Assembly (NCBI GenBank): GCA_036845725.1
Contig: DAIUDK010000004.1
Span: forward strand, 1 to 64,000
Source: DSWT01 sp036845725
Lineage (GTDB): Bacteria > Chloroflexota > Anaerolineae > B4-G1 > SLSP01
Reading direction: 5' to 3'
Length of the DNA stretch: 64,000 nucleotides
Of this stretch, positions 40,780-48,580 are shown in pieces. Under the pieces are notes generated by a model. The model ran no database searches. It had not been told where the DNA came from and saw only the letters and a program-made list of their open reading frames with translations. How positions within the stretch are numbered: position 1 is the stretch's first letter; each line of letters begins with the position of its first letter. The position numbers and the translations under genes were made by a program.

Positions 40780-42870
40780 ATGAACGATGACGAAGGGCAA
40801 GTGCTTACTCACAAAACTTCTACCTACCAGAAAGTTCGACCGGCTATAGGGATCGTGACCCATCGGATTTCCGGTGCGACGGCCTGGTGGCTCGGCGCAG
40901 CAGAGATGGCGCGGCAGCAGAACGCTGATGTGTTTATCCTGAATGCTGGCAATGTGGGTGCGGAGGGCGGCATCGCGGATGACCTCCCCGATGCAGTGCA
41001 TCATCTGATCGATCCGGAGCGCCTCGACGGGCTGGTTTTGGTGCAATGGTGGCCCAGCCGCCAGATTTTTGAAACCTTCTACAATCGCTATTACCGTCCC
41101 TTGCCGGTGGTGAATCTGCACCGTAACTACGAAGGCTATCCCGGCGTTACGGTGGACAACTATCAAAGCATGATGACTCTGTTACGCCATCTGATCGAGG
41201 TGCATGGATACCGCCGCCTGGCCTTCATCGCTGGACCGCCAGATAATCCCTCTGCCGACATCCGGTATGCGGCCTATGTTGCGGTGTTGGCAGAATACAA
41301 CATTCCCCTGGACGAAAACCTGGTTCTCCCTGGGGATTTCTCGTCGCCAGCCGGCGCCAACGCTGTGCGCATGCTGCTGGATGAGCGCGGCATGCAGCCC
41401 ACACGTGATTTTCAAGCCATCGTCGCCGCGAATGACTATATGGCGTTGGCAGCGCTGGAGGAGTTGCATCGACGGGAGATTCGCGTGCCCCTGGATGTAG
41501 CGTTGGTGGGATTCGATGATGTGGGCGAGGGCGCTTATACGATGCCGTCTGTTACCACCGTGCGTATGCCTAACTTTGCAATGGGCCGCATGGCAACTCA
41601 GACCTTGCTGGCAGTCATCAAAGAGCAGCCAGTTGGCGATTATGTGATGGTGCCTGGCGAATTGGTGCTGCGCCAATCGTGTGGCTGTTTCGTGTCTCCG
41701 CTGGCCGATGTCGGTGAGGCGGCCCAGTTGCTTGGGCCTGGCGGCCCGCCCGCAGGTATGGCTGGCGGCCCGCCCGCAGGTATGGCCGGTGGTCCGCCCG
41801 CAGGTATGGCCGGTGGTCCGCCCGCTGTGCCTTCACCGGAACAACGTATGCGCGCTATCACCGAATTATCGAAGAGCGTGGAACCGGCAGGGCAAGTCCT
41901 TGGCGCTGATTGGGCTTCGAACATGGTTGAGGCCTTTACTACGGTGATCGCCGCCTCTCCGGATGACTCGAAAGCCCCAACTATGCGATTATTAGGTGAG
42001 CTTTACGAAATCCTGCGACAATTGCACCTCAATGGCTACGATTTGCTTGCACTGGGGCGGAAAATCCTCTTCGTGCTGCGTCGTACGATGCAACCCACGT
42101 TGACCGGGATGCAACAGATGCGACGCGCTGAATCTGTGTGGCAACAGGCAATGGCTTTTGTCACCGACGTAGCCCATCAAATGCAGTTCTCACAACAGTA
42201 TTATGGTGCGAGTTACATCGACCAGTTGCGCGTCATTGGTGAGCGCTTGATCACAACCTTTGAGTTGACCGGATTGCTTGATCTGATTGCGCGTGAATTG
42301 CCACGTTTGAATATTCCCGGTGTCTATATTGCGCTGTACACGGATTCCACACGACAACTCGCGCGGCTTGTGCTGGCCACAAATACAGATGGCCGCAATC
42401 CCCAGGGCGTTGAAGGTCAGGTTTTTCACGCGCGCCAACTGCTGCCAGATAGCTTGTTCGCACATACTCAGCCTACAGTGCGGCTGGTTGTCCCGCTGTA
42501 CTTTCAGGAAACAGCCCTGGGTTTTACCCTTTTCGAGGTCGGGCCAGAGCAGGGCGAGATCTATGAAACGCTTGGACGCCAGATCAGCAGTGCGCTGATG
42601 GGAGCGTTGTTGGTGCAGCAGCAGGAGGAAGCGCAGCAGGATGCTGACATCGCGCGCCAGCGAGCGCAGGCAGCTTTGAGTGACCTGTTGACCACGCGCG
42701 CGATCAGTGACCGTGTACGTCAGGCGACGGATACCGAGGCAATCCTGCGGCTGACGCTCGAATCGTTGAATCAGGCGCTCGGGGCCTCGGTCGGGATGGC
42801 GCGTTTGGGGACGCGTGAGCAACTGCTGGAAATAGCCGGCATCGCGCAGGGTGATGCCAGGTCGAGCTAG
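40780..42870 (+). CDS. LacI-type ligand-binding / GAF-like sensor without DNA-binding domain (array sensor 4)
   Basis: 696-residue soluble protein. Residues about 20-297 form a periplasmic-binding-protein-like domain of the LacI/GalR type (HLIEVHGYRRLAFIAGPP, FQAIVAANDYMA, VALVGFDDVGEGAYTMPSVT). Only about 20 residues precede it, too few for a helix-turn-helix. The domain closes with RQSCGC (Cys301, Cys303), shared by all five such proteins here. A GGPPAGMA repeat linker (321-349) and a helical region lead to an atypical GAF-like domain (about 490-610, LNIPGVYIALY, LFEVGPEQGEIYETL). The usual second GAF is missing, so this is the shortest of the five. The terminal segment is present in altered form. 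A cytoplasmic sugar-like ligand is inferred from the fold. Confidence 0.9.
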   Translation: MNDDEGQVLTHKTSTYQKVRPAIGIVTHRISGATAWWLGAAEMARQQNADVFILNAGNVGAEGGIADDLPDAVHHLIDPERLDGLVLVQWWPSRQIFETFYNRYYRPLPVVNLHRNYEGYPGVTVDNYQSMMTLLRHLIEVHGYRRLAFIAGPPDNPSADIRYAAYVAVLAEYNIPLDENLVLPGDFSSPAGANAVRMLLDERGMQPTRDFQAIVAANDYMALAALEELHRREIRVPLDVALVGFDDVGEGAYTMPSVTTVRMPNFAMGRMATQTLLAVIKEQPVGDYVMVPGELVLRQSCGCFVSPLADVGEAAQLLGPGGPPAGMAGGPPAGMAGGPPAGMAGGPPAVPSPEQRMRAITELSKSVEPAGQVLGADWASNMVEAFTTVIAASPDDSKAPTMRLLGELYEILRQLHLNGYDLLALGRKILFVLRRTMQPTLTGMQQMRRAESVWQQAMAFVTDVAHQMQFSQQYYGASYIDQLRVIGERLITTFELTGLLDLIARELPRLNIPGVYIALYTDSTRQLARLVLATNTDGRNPQGVEGQVFHARQLLPDSLFAHTQPTVRLVVPLYFQETALGFTLFEVGPEQGEIYETLGRQISSALMGALLVQQQEEAQQDADIARQRAQAALSDLLTTRAISDRVRQATDTEAILRLTLESLNQALGASVGMARLGTREQLLEIAGIAQGDARSS
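41740..41826 (+). repeat. In-frame 24-bp tandem repeat, 3.6 units
   Basis: The unit GGCGGCCCGCCCGCAGGTAT plus GGCT encodes GGPPAGMA. Units start at 41740, 41764, 41788 and 41812, the last being partial; later units show GGTGGT for GGCGGC. It forms a flexible linker just after the LacI-type domain. The homologous linkers in the other four proteins lack it, so it is a recent local expansion. Confidence 0.92.
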
Positions 42871-42878
42871 GAGCAACT

Positions 42879-45800
42879 ATGGGCCGTCAGAAAAGAACAC
42901 GCGAAATATCTTCTCCTGACACCGCACGTGAGACGGACGCGCGTCCAGAGGCGAAGCGGCGTCCCACGATCGGACTGTTGGTTGGGGAAACCAATTCCTG
43001 GTGGGGGCAGTCGCTGTTGCAGGGTGTGACCGACGCAGCTGAAATGTTCGACGTTGACCTGATATGTTATGTGATCAGCTCACTGCGGGAGAAAGATGTC
43101 CCGCGTGGCAACGCGATCTACGCCTTAGTGAATGCCGATCTCCTGGATGGCGCTATTATCTCCGGTAACATTGCCTATGCGGTAAGACCTGATACATTTA
43201 GCGACTATGTCGATAGTCTGCGAACCACCATTCCTCTTATTGGGGTTGTGATGGCGCATGAGGGTGTGCCTTCGGTCCTGGTCGATGGCTACAGCGGCAT
43301 GTATGATAACATCAAGCACTTGATTGAAGTGCACGGCTGTCGTCGGTTAGCTTTTATTCGCGGTCCAGTAGGCAACTTCGACGCGGATGAACGTTATCGC
43401 GCCTATACCACGCTGCTCGAGGAATACGGGATCCCGTATAGCCCGGATTTTGTTGAGGTGAGCAACTTCTCTGCCGGTCGGACGGCGATGGAAACCTTGT
43501 GGGCGCGGATACAGGCTGTCCCGCGTGACGCGGAGGATACCTCGCCCTGGGCTGTTATCGCTGCCAACGACGATATGGCGGTACAGGCGATGACATTGCT
43601 GCGGGAGTACGACGTGCGTGTTCCCGAGGACATCATCGTCGTGGGGTTTGATGATTCCGTTGCCGCGCAGAACCTGGACGTTCCACTGACGACCGTGCGA
43701 CAGCCGACTCAAGAGATTGGCCAGCGGGCCATGCAGATGGTGTTACAGCTTTTGCGGGGTGAACCGGTCGAAGAAATCGCGGAGGTGCCGGCGGAGTTGG
43801 TTGTGCGCCGGTCATGTGGTTGTCTGCCGGGGGCAGTGACGCAGATCCCCGTCGAGGCGCAGATCGAACTCATCGATAAACCCCTACCGGCTTTCCCTGG
43901 CGTCCCCGCGCCGATGTGGGAGGCGTTTCTTGCTGGTGTAAGAGGCTCGTCGGCTGACAATTTTCTGATACTTCTCGATCAAGCCCTGCGTGAAGCACGT
44001 AACACGGAGGGGCGCATCACCAACTGGCATCACCTCCTCACCGAAATGCGCCGCCACACACTCACTTACCTGGGCGATCTCACTGCGCGCCATCGGGCTG
44101 AGGACTTGCTGCAACAGGCACGTTTGCTGGTAGGAGACGCAGAGCGGCGTCAGGAAGCATACCGGCGACAACTCATTCAACAACAGGAAACACTTCTAGG
44201 TCAGATCGACAACACCTTGAGCACCATTTTGCATTTGCAAGAGCTGGCGTTAGCCTTGAATGGGTTATTCCCGCGCATCGGCATTGATTGTTGTTTCGTG
44301 TCGTTGTATGAAAACGAAGACCCTCTGGCGGAAAATGCGCGCCTGCTATTCGAATATGATATTTATCGTCCCGGTGACAGCCCGAAGGTTGAACTCCATA
44401 CGGAAAGTCCGTGGTTCTCTCCCCCGCAGTTGATTCCACGGCAAACCCTGTTCGAGGAACGCCGGCGAACCGTTCTGGTGCTACCGCTTACCTTGCAGAC
44501 ACACCAACTTGGCTTTGCGGTGGTGTGGGGGGGGCAGTATTGGCGACTCTACACCCGCCTGACGCAGCGTTTGAGTGACGTGATCTTCCGGGCGCTGCTG
44601 GCACTCGAACAAGAGCGCGCGCAGCGCGAAGCACAGGCCGCCGAACGCCGCGCAGAAGAGGCACTGCGGGATGTTCTGGTGGCGCAACGGCGCTACATCC
44701 AAGGCGCATGGCAAGAACGTGCCGGGCTTGTGCCGGGGTTTGAATACTCTGACGAGAAGCGTGGCATCAGCGACACGGTTTGGATTCCCGAAATGGGCGT
44801 AGCTGTTCAACGGGGCGATGTGGTGTTGGAACACGACCTTGATGGCGGGCAAACAATGGCCGTGCCGGTTATGCTGTATGGTGAGGAAATCGTCGGCGCT
44901 CTGGCTTTCAAGACCACGGATGCCATGCCCTGGACCGAGGATCACGTTACACTAGTGCGTACCATCGCTACGGAAATGGCCCTGGCGCTGGAGACACAGC
45001 GTCTGTTCTCGGACGTCCAGCGGCGCGCTTCGCGGCTCTTGGCGGCGGCGGAAATCTCGCGGGTAACGACGTCCATTCTCACGTTGGATGAACTGCTGCC
45101 GCAGGCTGTTGATTTGATCCGCGAACGGTTCGACTTGTACTACGCCGGTATTTTCCTGGCCGACGACAGCCAGCGCTGGGCCATCCTGCGCGCCGGCACT
45201 GGCGAGGCCGGACGTGTGATGCTGGCACGCAATCACCGGCTCGAAGTTGGCGGTAGTTCGATGATCGGCATGTGCGTGTCTCAAGGTGAGGCCCACATCA
45301 CGTTCGATACCCGGCATGAAGCCCTGTACCGCCGGAATCCCTTGTTGCCGGATACCCGGTCGGAATTGGCACTGCCCCTGTTCAGCCGGGGCCGCGTGAT
45401 TGGCGCAATGACCATCCAGGATACGCGACCGGGCGCTTTCACGCAGGAGGACATCACTACGCTCCAGACTATGGCCGACCAGCTTGCCAACGCGATTGAG
45501 AACGCCCGGCTACTGCGCCGTATGGAACAAGGTATGCACGAACTCGAACTGGCGACTGGGCAACTGACCCAGGAGTCTTGGCGGAATTTCCTCGAGAACT
45601 ATCGTCAGTCCTTTGGCTATCGCTATCGCCTCGTCGATGTGGAACCGGTAACCGATCCGTCGCCCGAGGCTCAGGTCGCTCTTCAACAACAAAAAACCGT
45701 TGCCACGACCGTCAGGCTGTCACCCACTGTAGAGGTCGACGAAGAGACTGGCCGGGTGCAGGGCGTGTTGAGTGTCCCTATCCGCGTGCGTAACGAGGTG

Positions 45801-46121
45801 CTCGGCGTGCTTAACTTGCGGTTTGATGAACCACAGGTTCCTGCAGAAGCCGTTGAACTGGTGGAACAGGTCGCAGCCCGTCTGGGGGCAGCATTGGAAA
45901 GCGCCCGCCTGTTGGAGGAATCGCGCCGTACCGCTACCCGTGAGCAGATTGCGGCCCAGGCCATCAGCGGGATGCGCGAGCGTCTGGACGTCGAGGCGGT
46001 GCTGCGGAACGCTGCGCGGGAACTGCGTGATGCGCTCGATCTGGCGCGGGTGTCGGTACGTCTCGCGCCGCGTTTCGAATCCGCCGATAAGCCGGGGAAC
46101 GGCGACGCGCCCGTTGTGTAA
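42879..46121 (+). CDS. LacI-type ligand-binding / multi-GAF sensor (array sensor 5)
   Basis: 1080 residues, soluble. A charged N-terminus of about 28 residues precedes a LacI-type ligand domain (about 28-310; HLIEVHGCRRLAFIRGP, PWAVIAANDDMAVQ, IIVVGFDDSVAAQNLDVPLT). The domain ends in RRSCGC (Cys313, Cys315), and no helix-turn-helix is present. A helical stalk and an atypical GAF-like domain follow (about 430-590), then a degenerate GAF (about 605-705). A canonical GAF comes next (about 725-880, LYYAGIFLADD, LPDTRSELALPLFSRG), with another short GAF (about 900-1000). The array terminal segment (AAQAISGMRERLDVEAV) reaches SVRL and a short acidic tail. The gap to sensor 4 is 8 bases. No output domain. 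Confidence 0.9.
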   Translation: MGRQKRTREISSPDTARETDARPEAKRRPTIGLLVGETNSWWGQSLLQGVTDAAEMFDVDLICYVISSLREKDVPRGNAIYALVNADLLDGAIISGNIAYAVRPDTFSDYVDSLRTTIPLIGVVMAHEGVPSVLVDGYSGMYDNIKHLIEVHGCRRLAFIRGPVGNFDADERYRAYTTLLEEYGIPYSPDFVEVSNFSAGRTAMETLWARIQAVPRDAEDTSPWAVIAANDDMAVQAMTLLREYDVRVPEDIIVVGFDDSVAAQNLDVPLTTVRQPTQEIGQRAMQMVLQLLRGEPVEEIAEVPAELVVRRSCGCLPGAVTQIPVEAQIELIDKPLPAFPGVPAPMWEAFLAGVRGSSADNFLILLDQALREARNTEGRITNWHHLLTEMRRHTLTYLGDLTARHRAEDLLQQARLLVGDAERRQEAYRRQLIQQQETLLGQIDNTLSTILHLQELALALNGLFPRIGIDCCFVSLYENEDPLAENARLLFEYDIYRPGDSPKVELHTESPWFSPPQLIPRQTLFEERRRTVLVLPLTLQTHQLGFAVVWGGQYWRLYTRLTQRLSDVIFRALLALEQERAQREAQAAERRAEEALRDVLVAQRRYIQGAWQERAGLVPGFEYSDEKRGISDTVWIPEMGVAVQRGDVVLEHDLDGGQTMAVPVMLYGEEIVGALAFKTTDAMPWTEDHVTLVRTIATEMALALETQRLFSDVQRRASRLLAAAEISRVTTSILTLDELLPQAVDLIRERFDLYYAGIFLADDSQRWAILRAGTGEAGRVMLARNHRLEVGGSSMIGMCVSQGEAHITFDTRHEALYRRNPLLPDTRSELALPLFSRGRVIGAMTIQDTRPGAFTQEDITTLQTMADQLANAIENARLLRRMEQGMHELELATGQLTQESWRNFLENYRQSFGYRYRLVDVEPVTDPSPEAQVALQQQKTVATTVRLSPTVEVDEETGRVQGVLSVPIRVRNEVLGVLNLRFDEPQVPAEAVELVEQVAARLGAALESARLLEESRRTATREQIAAQAISGMRERLDVEAVLRNAARELRDALDLARVSVRLAPRFESADKPGNGDAPVV

Positions 46122-46201
46122 TGGCAGGAGAAGTTCGTAGGGTGAAGTATGAGGCGCAATGGATACGTTCGGCTCGTTGAGAATCGTTCGAAGGACAGAA
46201 A

Positions 46202-48580
46202 ATGATGACTGGCTTAACTGCGCTACTCAAATTTAGAGAATGGCCCATTTTCTACAAGATCATGGTGTCGATCATGATCGTTGTGGCGTTGACGCTGGGG
46301 ATTGCGACCTTTGTCCATGCCGGTATATTGCGTGCCCGTGTGCAGGAGGAGGTCGGCGCCAAAGTGGTTGCCCTGGCGGATGGCCGGGTGGGATATATCG
46401 CCGATGCTCTGATTGAAAAACTCGCGTTGCTGCGGACGATGGCATTGGACGCTTCGTTGATCCTTGAGACGCAACTGGCCAATGGGAACTACAGCGGTAA
46501 CGCGGCAGAAATTGAAAGTGCGTTGCTGGAGATCGACAGCCAGTGGCTCGTTACTCCTGATGACGACGAGCTGATCCAGACCAACATCAATCCGGGACTG
46601 AACCGGGCGGCTGCCCGGTTGGTGGCCTATGCCAGGACATCACCCGCTCACGCTGAAATCTTCATCACCGATCGCTATGGGGGCCTGGTTGCCGCAACCC
46701 GGCGGGTTAGCGACTATTACCAGGCCGATGAGGCGTGGTGGCAGGCTGCTTACGACAGTGGGCTGGGCGCGTTCCACATTGGCCAGCCCGTGTATGATGA
46801 AAGTGCCGGGTACGTCGCTATCCCTGTGGCAGTGCCGGTTCGCTCACTCTTGGATGGTAAGGCAGTAGGTGTTTTGCGCTCCACGGTGAACATTGATTTC
46901 CTTTCTACTGCTTTCCAGACGTTGGGCGAGGGGCAGATGGGTGTAACACTGGTCGACGAAGAAGGCATGATCCTGGCTGACTCGAACTCGCAGCATGTGG
47001 GGCAGACCGTGTCCTCAGCGTGGCTGGCAGACCTTACCCGTGTCGGTGCACTATGGTTCGAAGGTCGCGACACAGACGGGAAAAGAGTGGTGATTGGCCG
47101 GGCGGCTCTCGATGATGCGTTAATCTCCGAGGCCTCTATCGCCCAGGCCATTCATCGCCTGAACTGGTACCTGTTTGTCTATCAGCCGCAAACCGAAGCC
47201 TACACCCGCATTCGTGGCGGTACCTGGACTATGGCAGGTATGTTGGCGTTGCTCCTCCTCCTGGCGGCAGCAACGGCGTGGTGGTTGGCGCGATCTCTGA
47301 GTGCGCCACTCGTCAAACTCCGCACGGGGATGCGCCGTTGGCTGGATGGCGACCGGACTCAACGTGTCCAAAGCCACTGGCCCGATGAAATCGGTGAGTT
47401 GGCCGAAGCGTTCAATGCGATGGCGGCGAATATCCAGGAACTGGACGAAGTGTTATCTCGGCGTGACAGCGAACGTGAACGCGAGGGGCGGCGCCGTACC
47501 CGCGAATTGGAGGCCACGACCTCGGTTGGCGAGATCGCCTCCGTCGCGGCGGATGTGACATCGTTGGCGCAGAGCGTGGTGGACCTCTTGCGTGAGCGGT
47601 TCGACCTGTATTATGCCGGTTTGTTCTTGTTGGATGACGCCGGCAAGTGGTTGGTGCTCCATGCCGGTTCGGGTGAGCCTGCTCCGGCCATGATGGCGCA
47701 GGATTATCGGGCGGCCGTGGGCGAGAGGGTCGTCGGGCGTTGCGTGGCTGAAGAGAAACCGATCCTGGTGCGAGACACCGACGCCGACAGTGCGCGCCTG
47801 TTCGACCGGCTCCGGCTGCCTGCGACATCTGCCGCGGTGGCGATGCCGCTGCGCTCGCGCGGGCAGATCTTTGGCGCGATAGAGGTTCACAGTGATCAGG
47901 CTGATGGGTTGGATGCTGAAAGCGCCGTGGTGTTGCAGACGATTGCCGATCAGGTGGCAGTCGCCATCGACAGCGTGCGATTGTACGCCGAGCGCCAGGA
48001 GGCGATGGAGAGCCTCCAGCGTTCGTATGGCGCAGTGACGCGTGAGGCATGGGAGGCCCTGTTATCGGGACGCGCAGCCGGGTTGGAAGGTTATCAGGCA
48101 GAAACTCGGTACATCATGCCGTTGCCAGTAGCGCCTCCAGAGACGTGGCATCCTGCTGCACGCGTGGCCTGGTCCGAAGGACGTGTGGTGGTGGACGAAA
48201 CTGCCGACGATCGAGCGCCTGATGGCGCGGCACCTTCCCTGGCGCTGCCCATCCGTCTGCGCGATGAAGTGCTTGGCGTCGTTGATGTGAGCAAGCGCGG
48301 GGATGCCGGCGAATGGAAGCCGGACGAGATTGCCCAGTTGGAACAGTTGGTCGGGCAGCTTGGTCTAACGTTGGAGGTTTCCCGCTTTTACCAGGAGTCA
48401 CGGCGCGCGGCAGCGCACGAGCAGCTCTTGCGCGAGGTCTCGGAGCGCATTCGTGCGGCCGTCGATGTCGACACGGTGATGCGCATCGCGGTCCAGGAAG
48501 TCGGGGAGGTGTTGAAACGCCCAGTCTTTGTCTACCTGGAGAATAAGGCCGACGATAAGGGGAGAAACATCGATGAATAA
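46202..48580 (+). CDS. Cache / HAMP / GAF sensor protein (array sensor 6)
   Basis: 792 residues. Helix 1 (about 19-41) and helix 2 (about 340-362) enclose a large double-Cache-type extracytoplasmic domain with ITDRYGGLVAATRRVSDYYQ, the DEAWWQAAY motif of dCache proteins and LVDEEGMILADSNSQHVGQT. HAMP (about 362-415, DEIGELAEAFNAMAANI) and a coiled coil lead to a GAF (about 440-590). A short GAF (about 625-720, LALPIRLRDEVLGVVDVS) and the terminal segment (LLREVSERIRAAVDVDTV) follow, ending VFVYLENK and a polar tail. This layout is that of a chemoreceptor or kinase input, but kinase and signalling domains are absent. The 80 bases upstream are the second-largest gap in the array; AAGGACAG is the likely ribosome site. 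Confidence 0.9.
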   Translation: MMTGLTALLKFREWPIFYKIMVSIMIVVALTLGIATFVHAGILRARVQEEVGAKVVALADGRVGYIADALIEKLALLRTMALDASLILETQLANGNYSGNAAEIESALLEIDSQWLVTPDDDELIQTNINPGLNRAAARLVAYARTSPAHAEIFITDRYGGLVAATRRVSDYYQADEAWWQAAYDSGLGAFHIGQPVYDESAGYVAIPVAVPVRSLLDGKAVGVLRSTVNIDFLSTAFQTLGEGQMGVTLVDEEGMILADSNSQHVGQTVSSAWLADLTRVGALWFEGRDTDGKRVVIGRAALDDALISEASIAQAIHRLNWYLFVYQPQTEAYTRIRGGTWTMAGMLALLLLLAAATAWWLARSLSAPLVKLRTGMRRWLDGDRTQRVQSHWPDEIGELAEAFNAMAANIQELDEVLSRRDSEREREGRRRTRELEATTSVGEIASVAADVTSLAQSVVDLLRERFDLYYAGLFLLDDAGKWLVLHAGSGEPAPAMMAQDYRAAVGERVVGRCVAEEKPILVRDTDADSARLFDRLRLPATSAAVAMPLRSRGQIFGAIEVHSDQADGLDAESAVVLQTIADQVAVAIDSVRLYAERQEAMESLQRSYGAVTREAWEALLSGRAAGLEGYQAETRYIMPLPVAPPETWHPAARVAWSEGRVVVDETADDRAPDGAAPSLALPIRLRDEVLGVVDVSKRGDAGEWKPDEIAQLEQLVGQLGLTLEVSRFYQESRRAAAHEQLLREVSERIRAAVDVDTVMRIAVQEVGEVLKRPVFVYLENKADDKGRNIDE

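Noticed and set aside
40780..42870. LacI-family transcription repressor
   Set aside because: No helix-turn-helix precedes the ligand domain and the C-terminal part is GAF-like.
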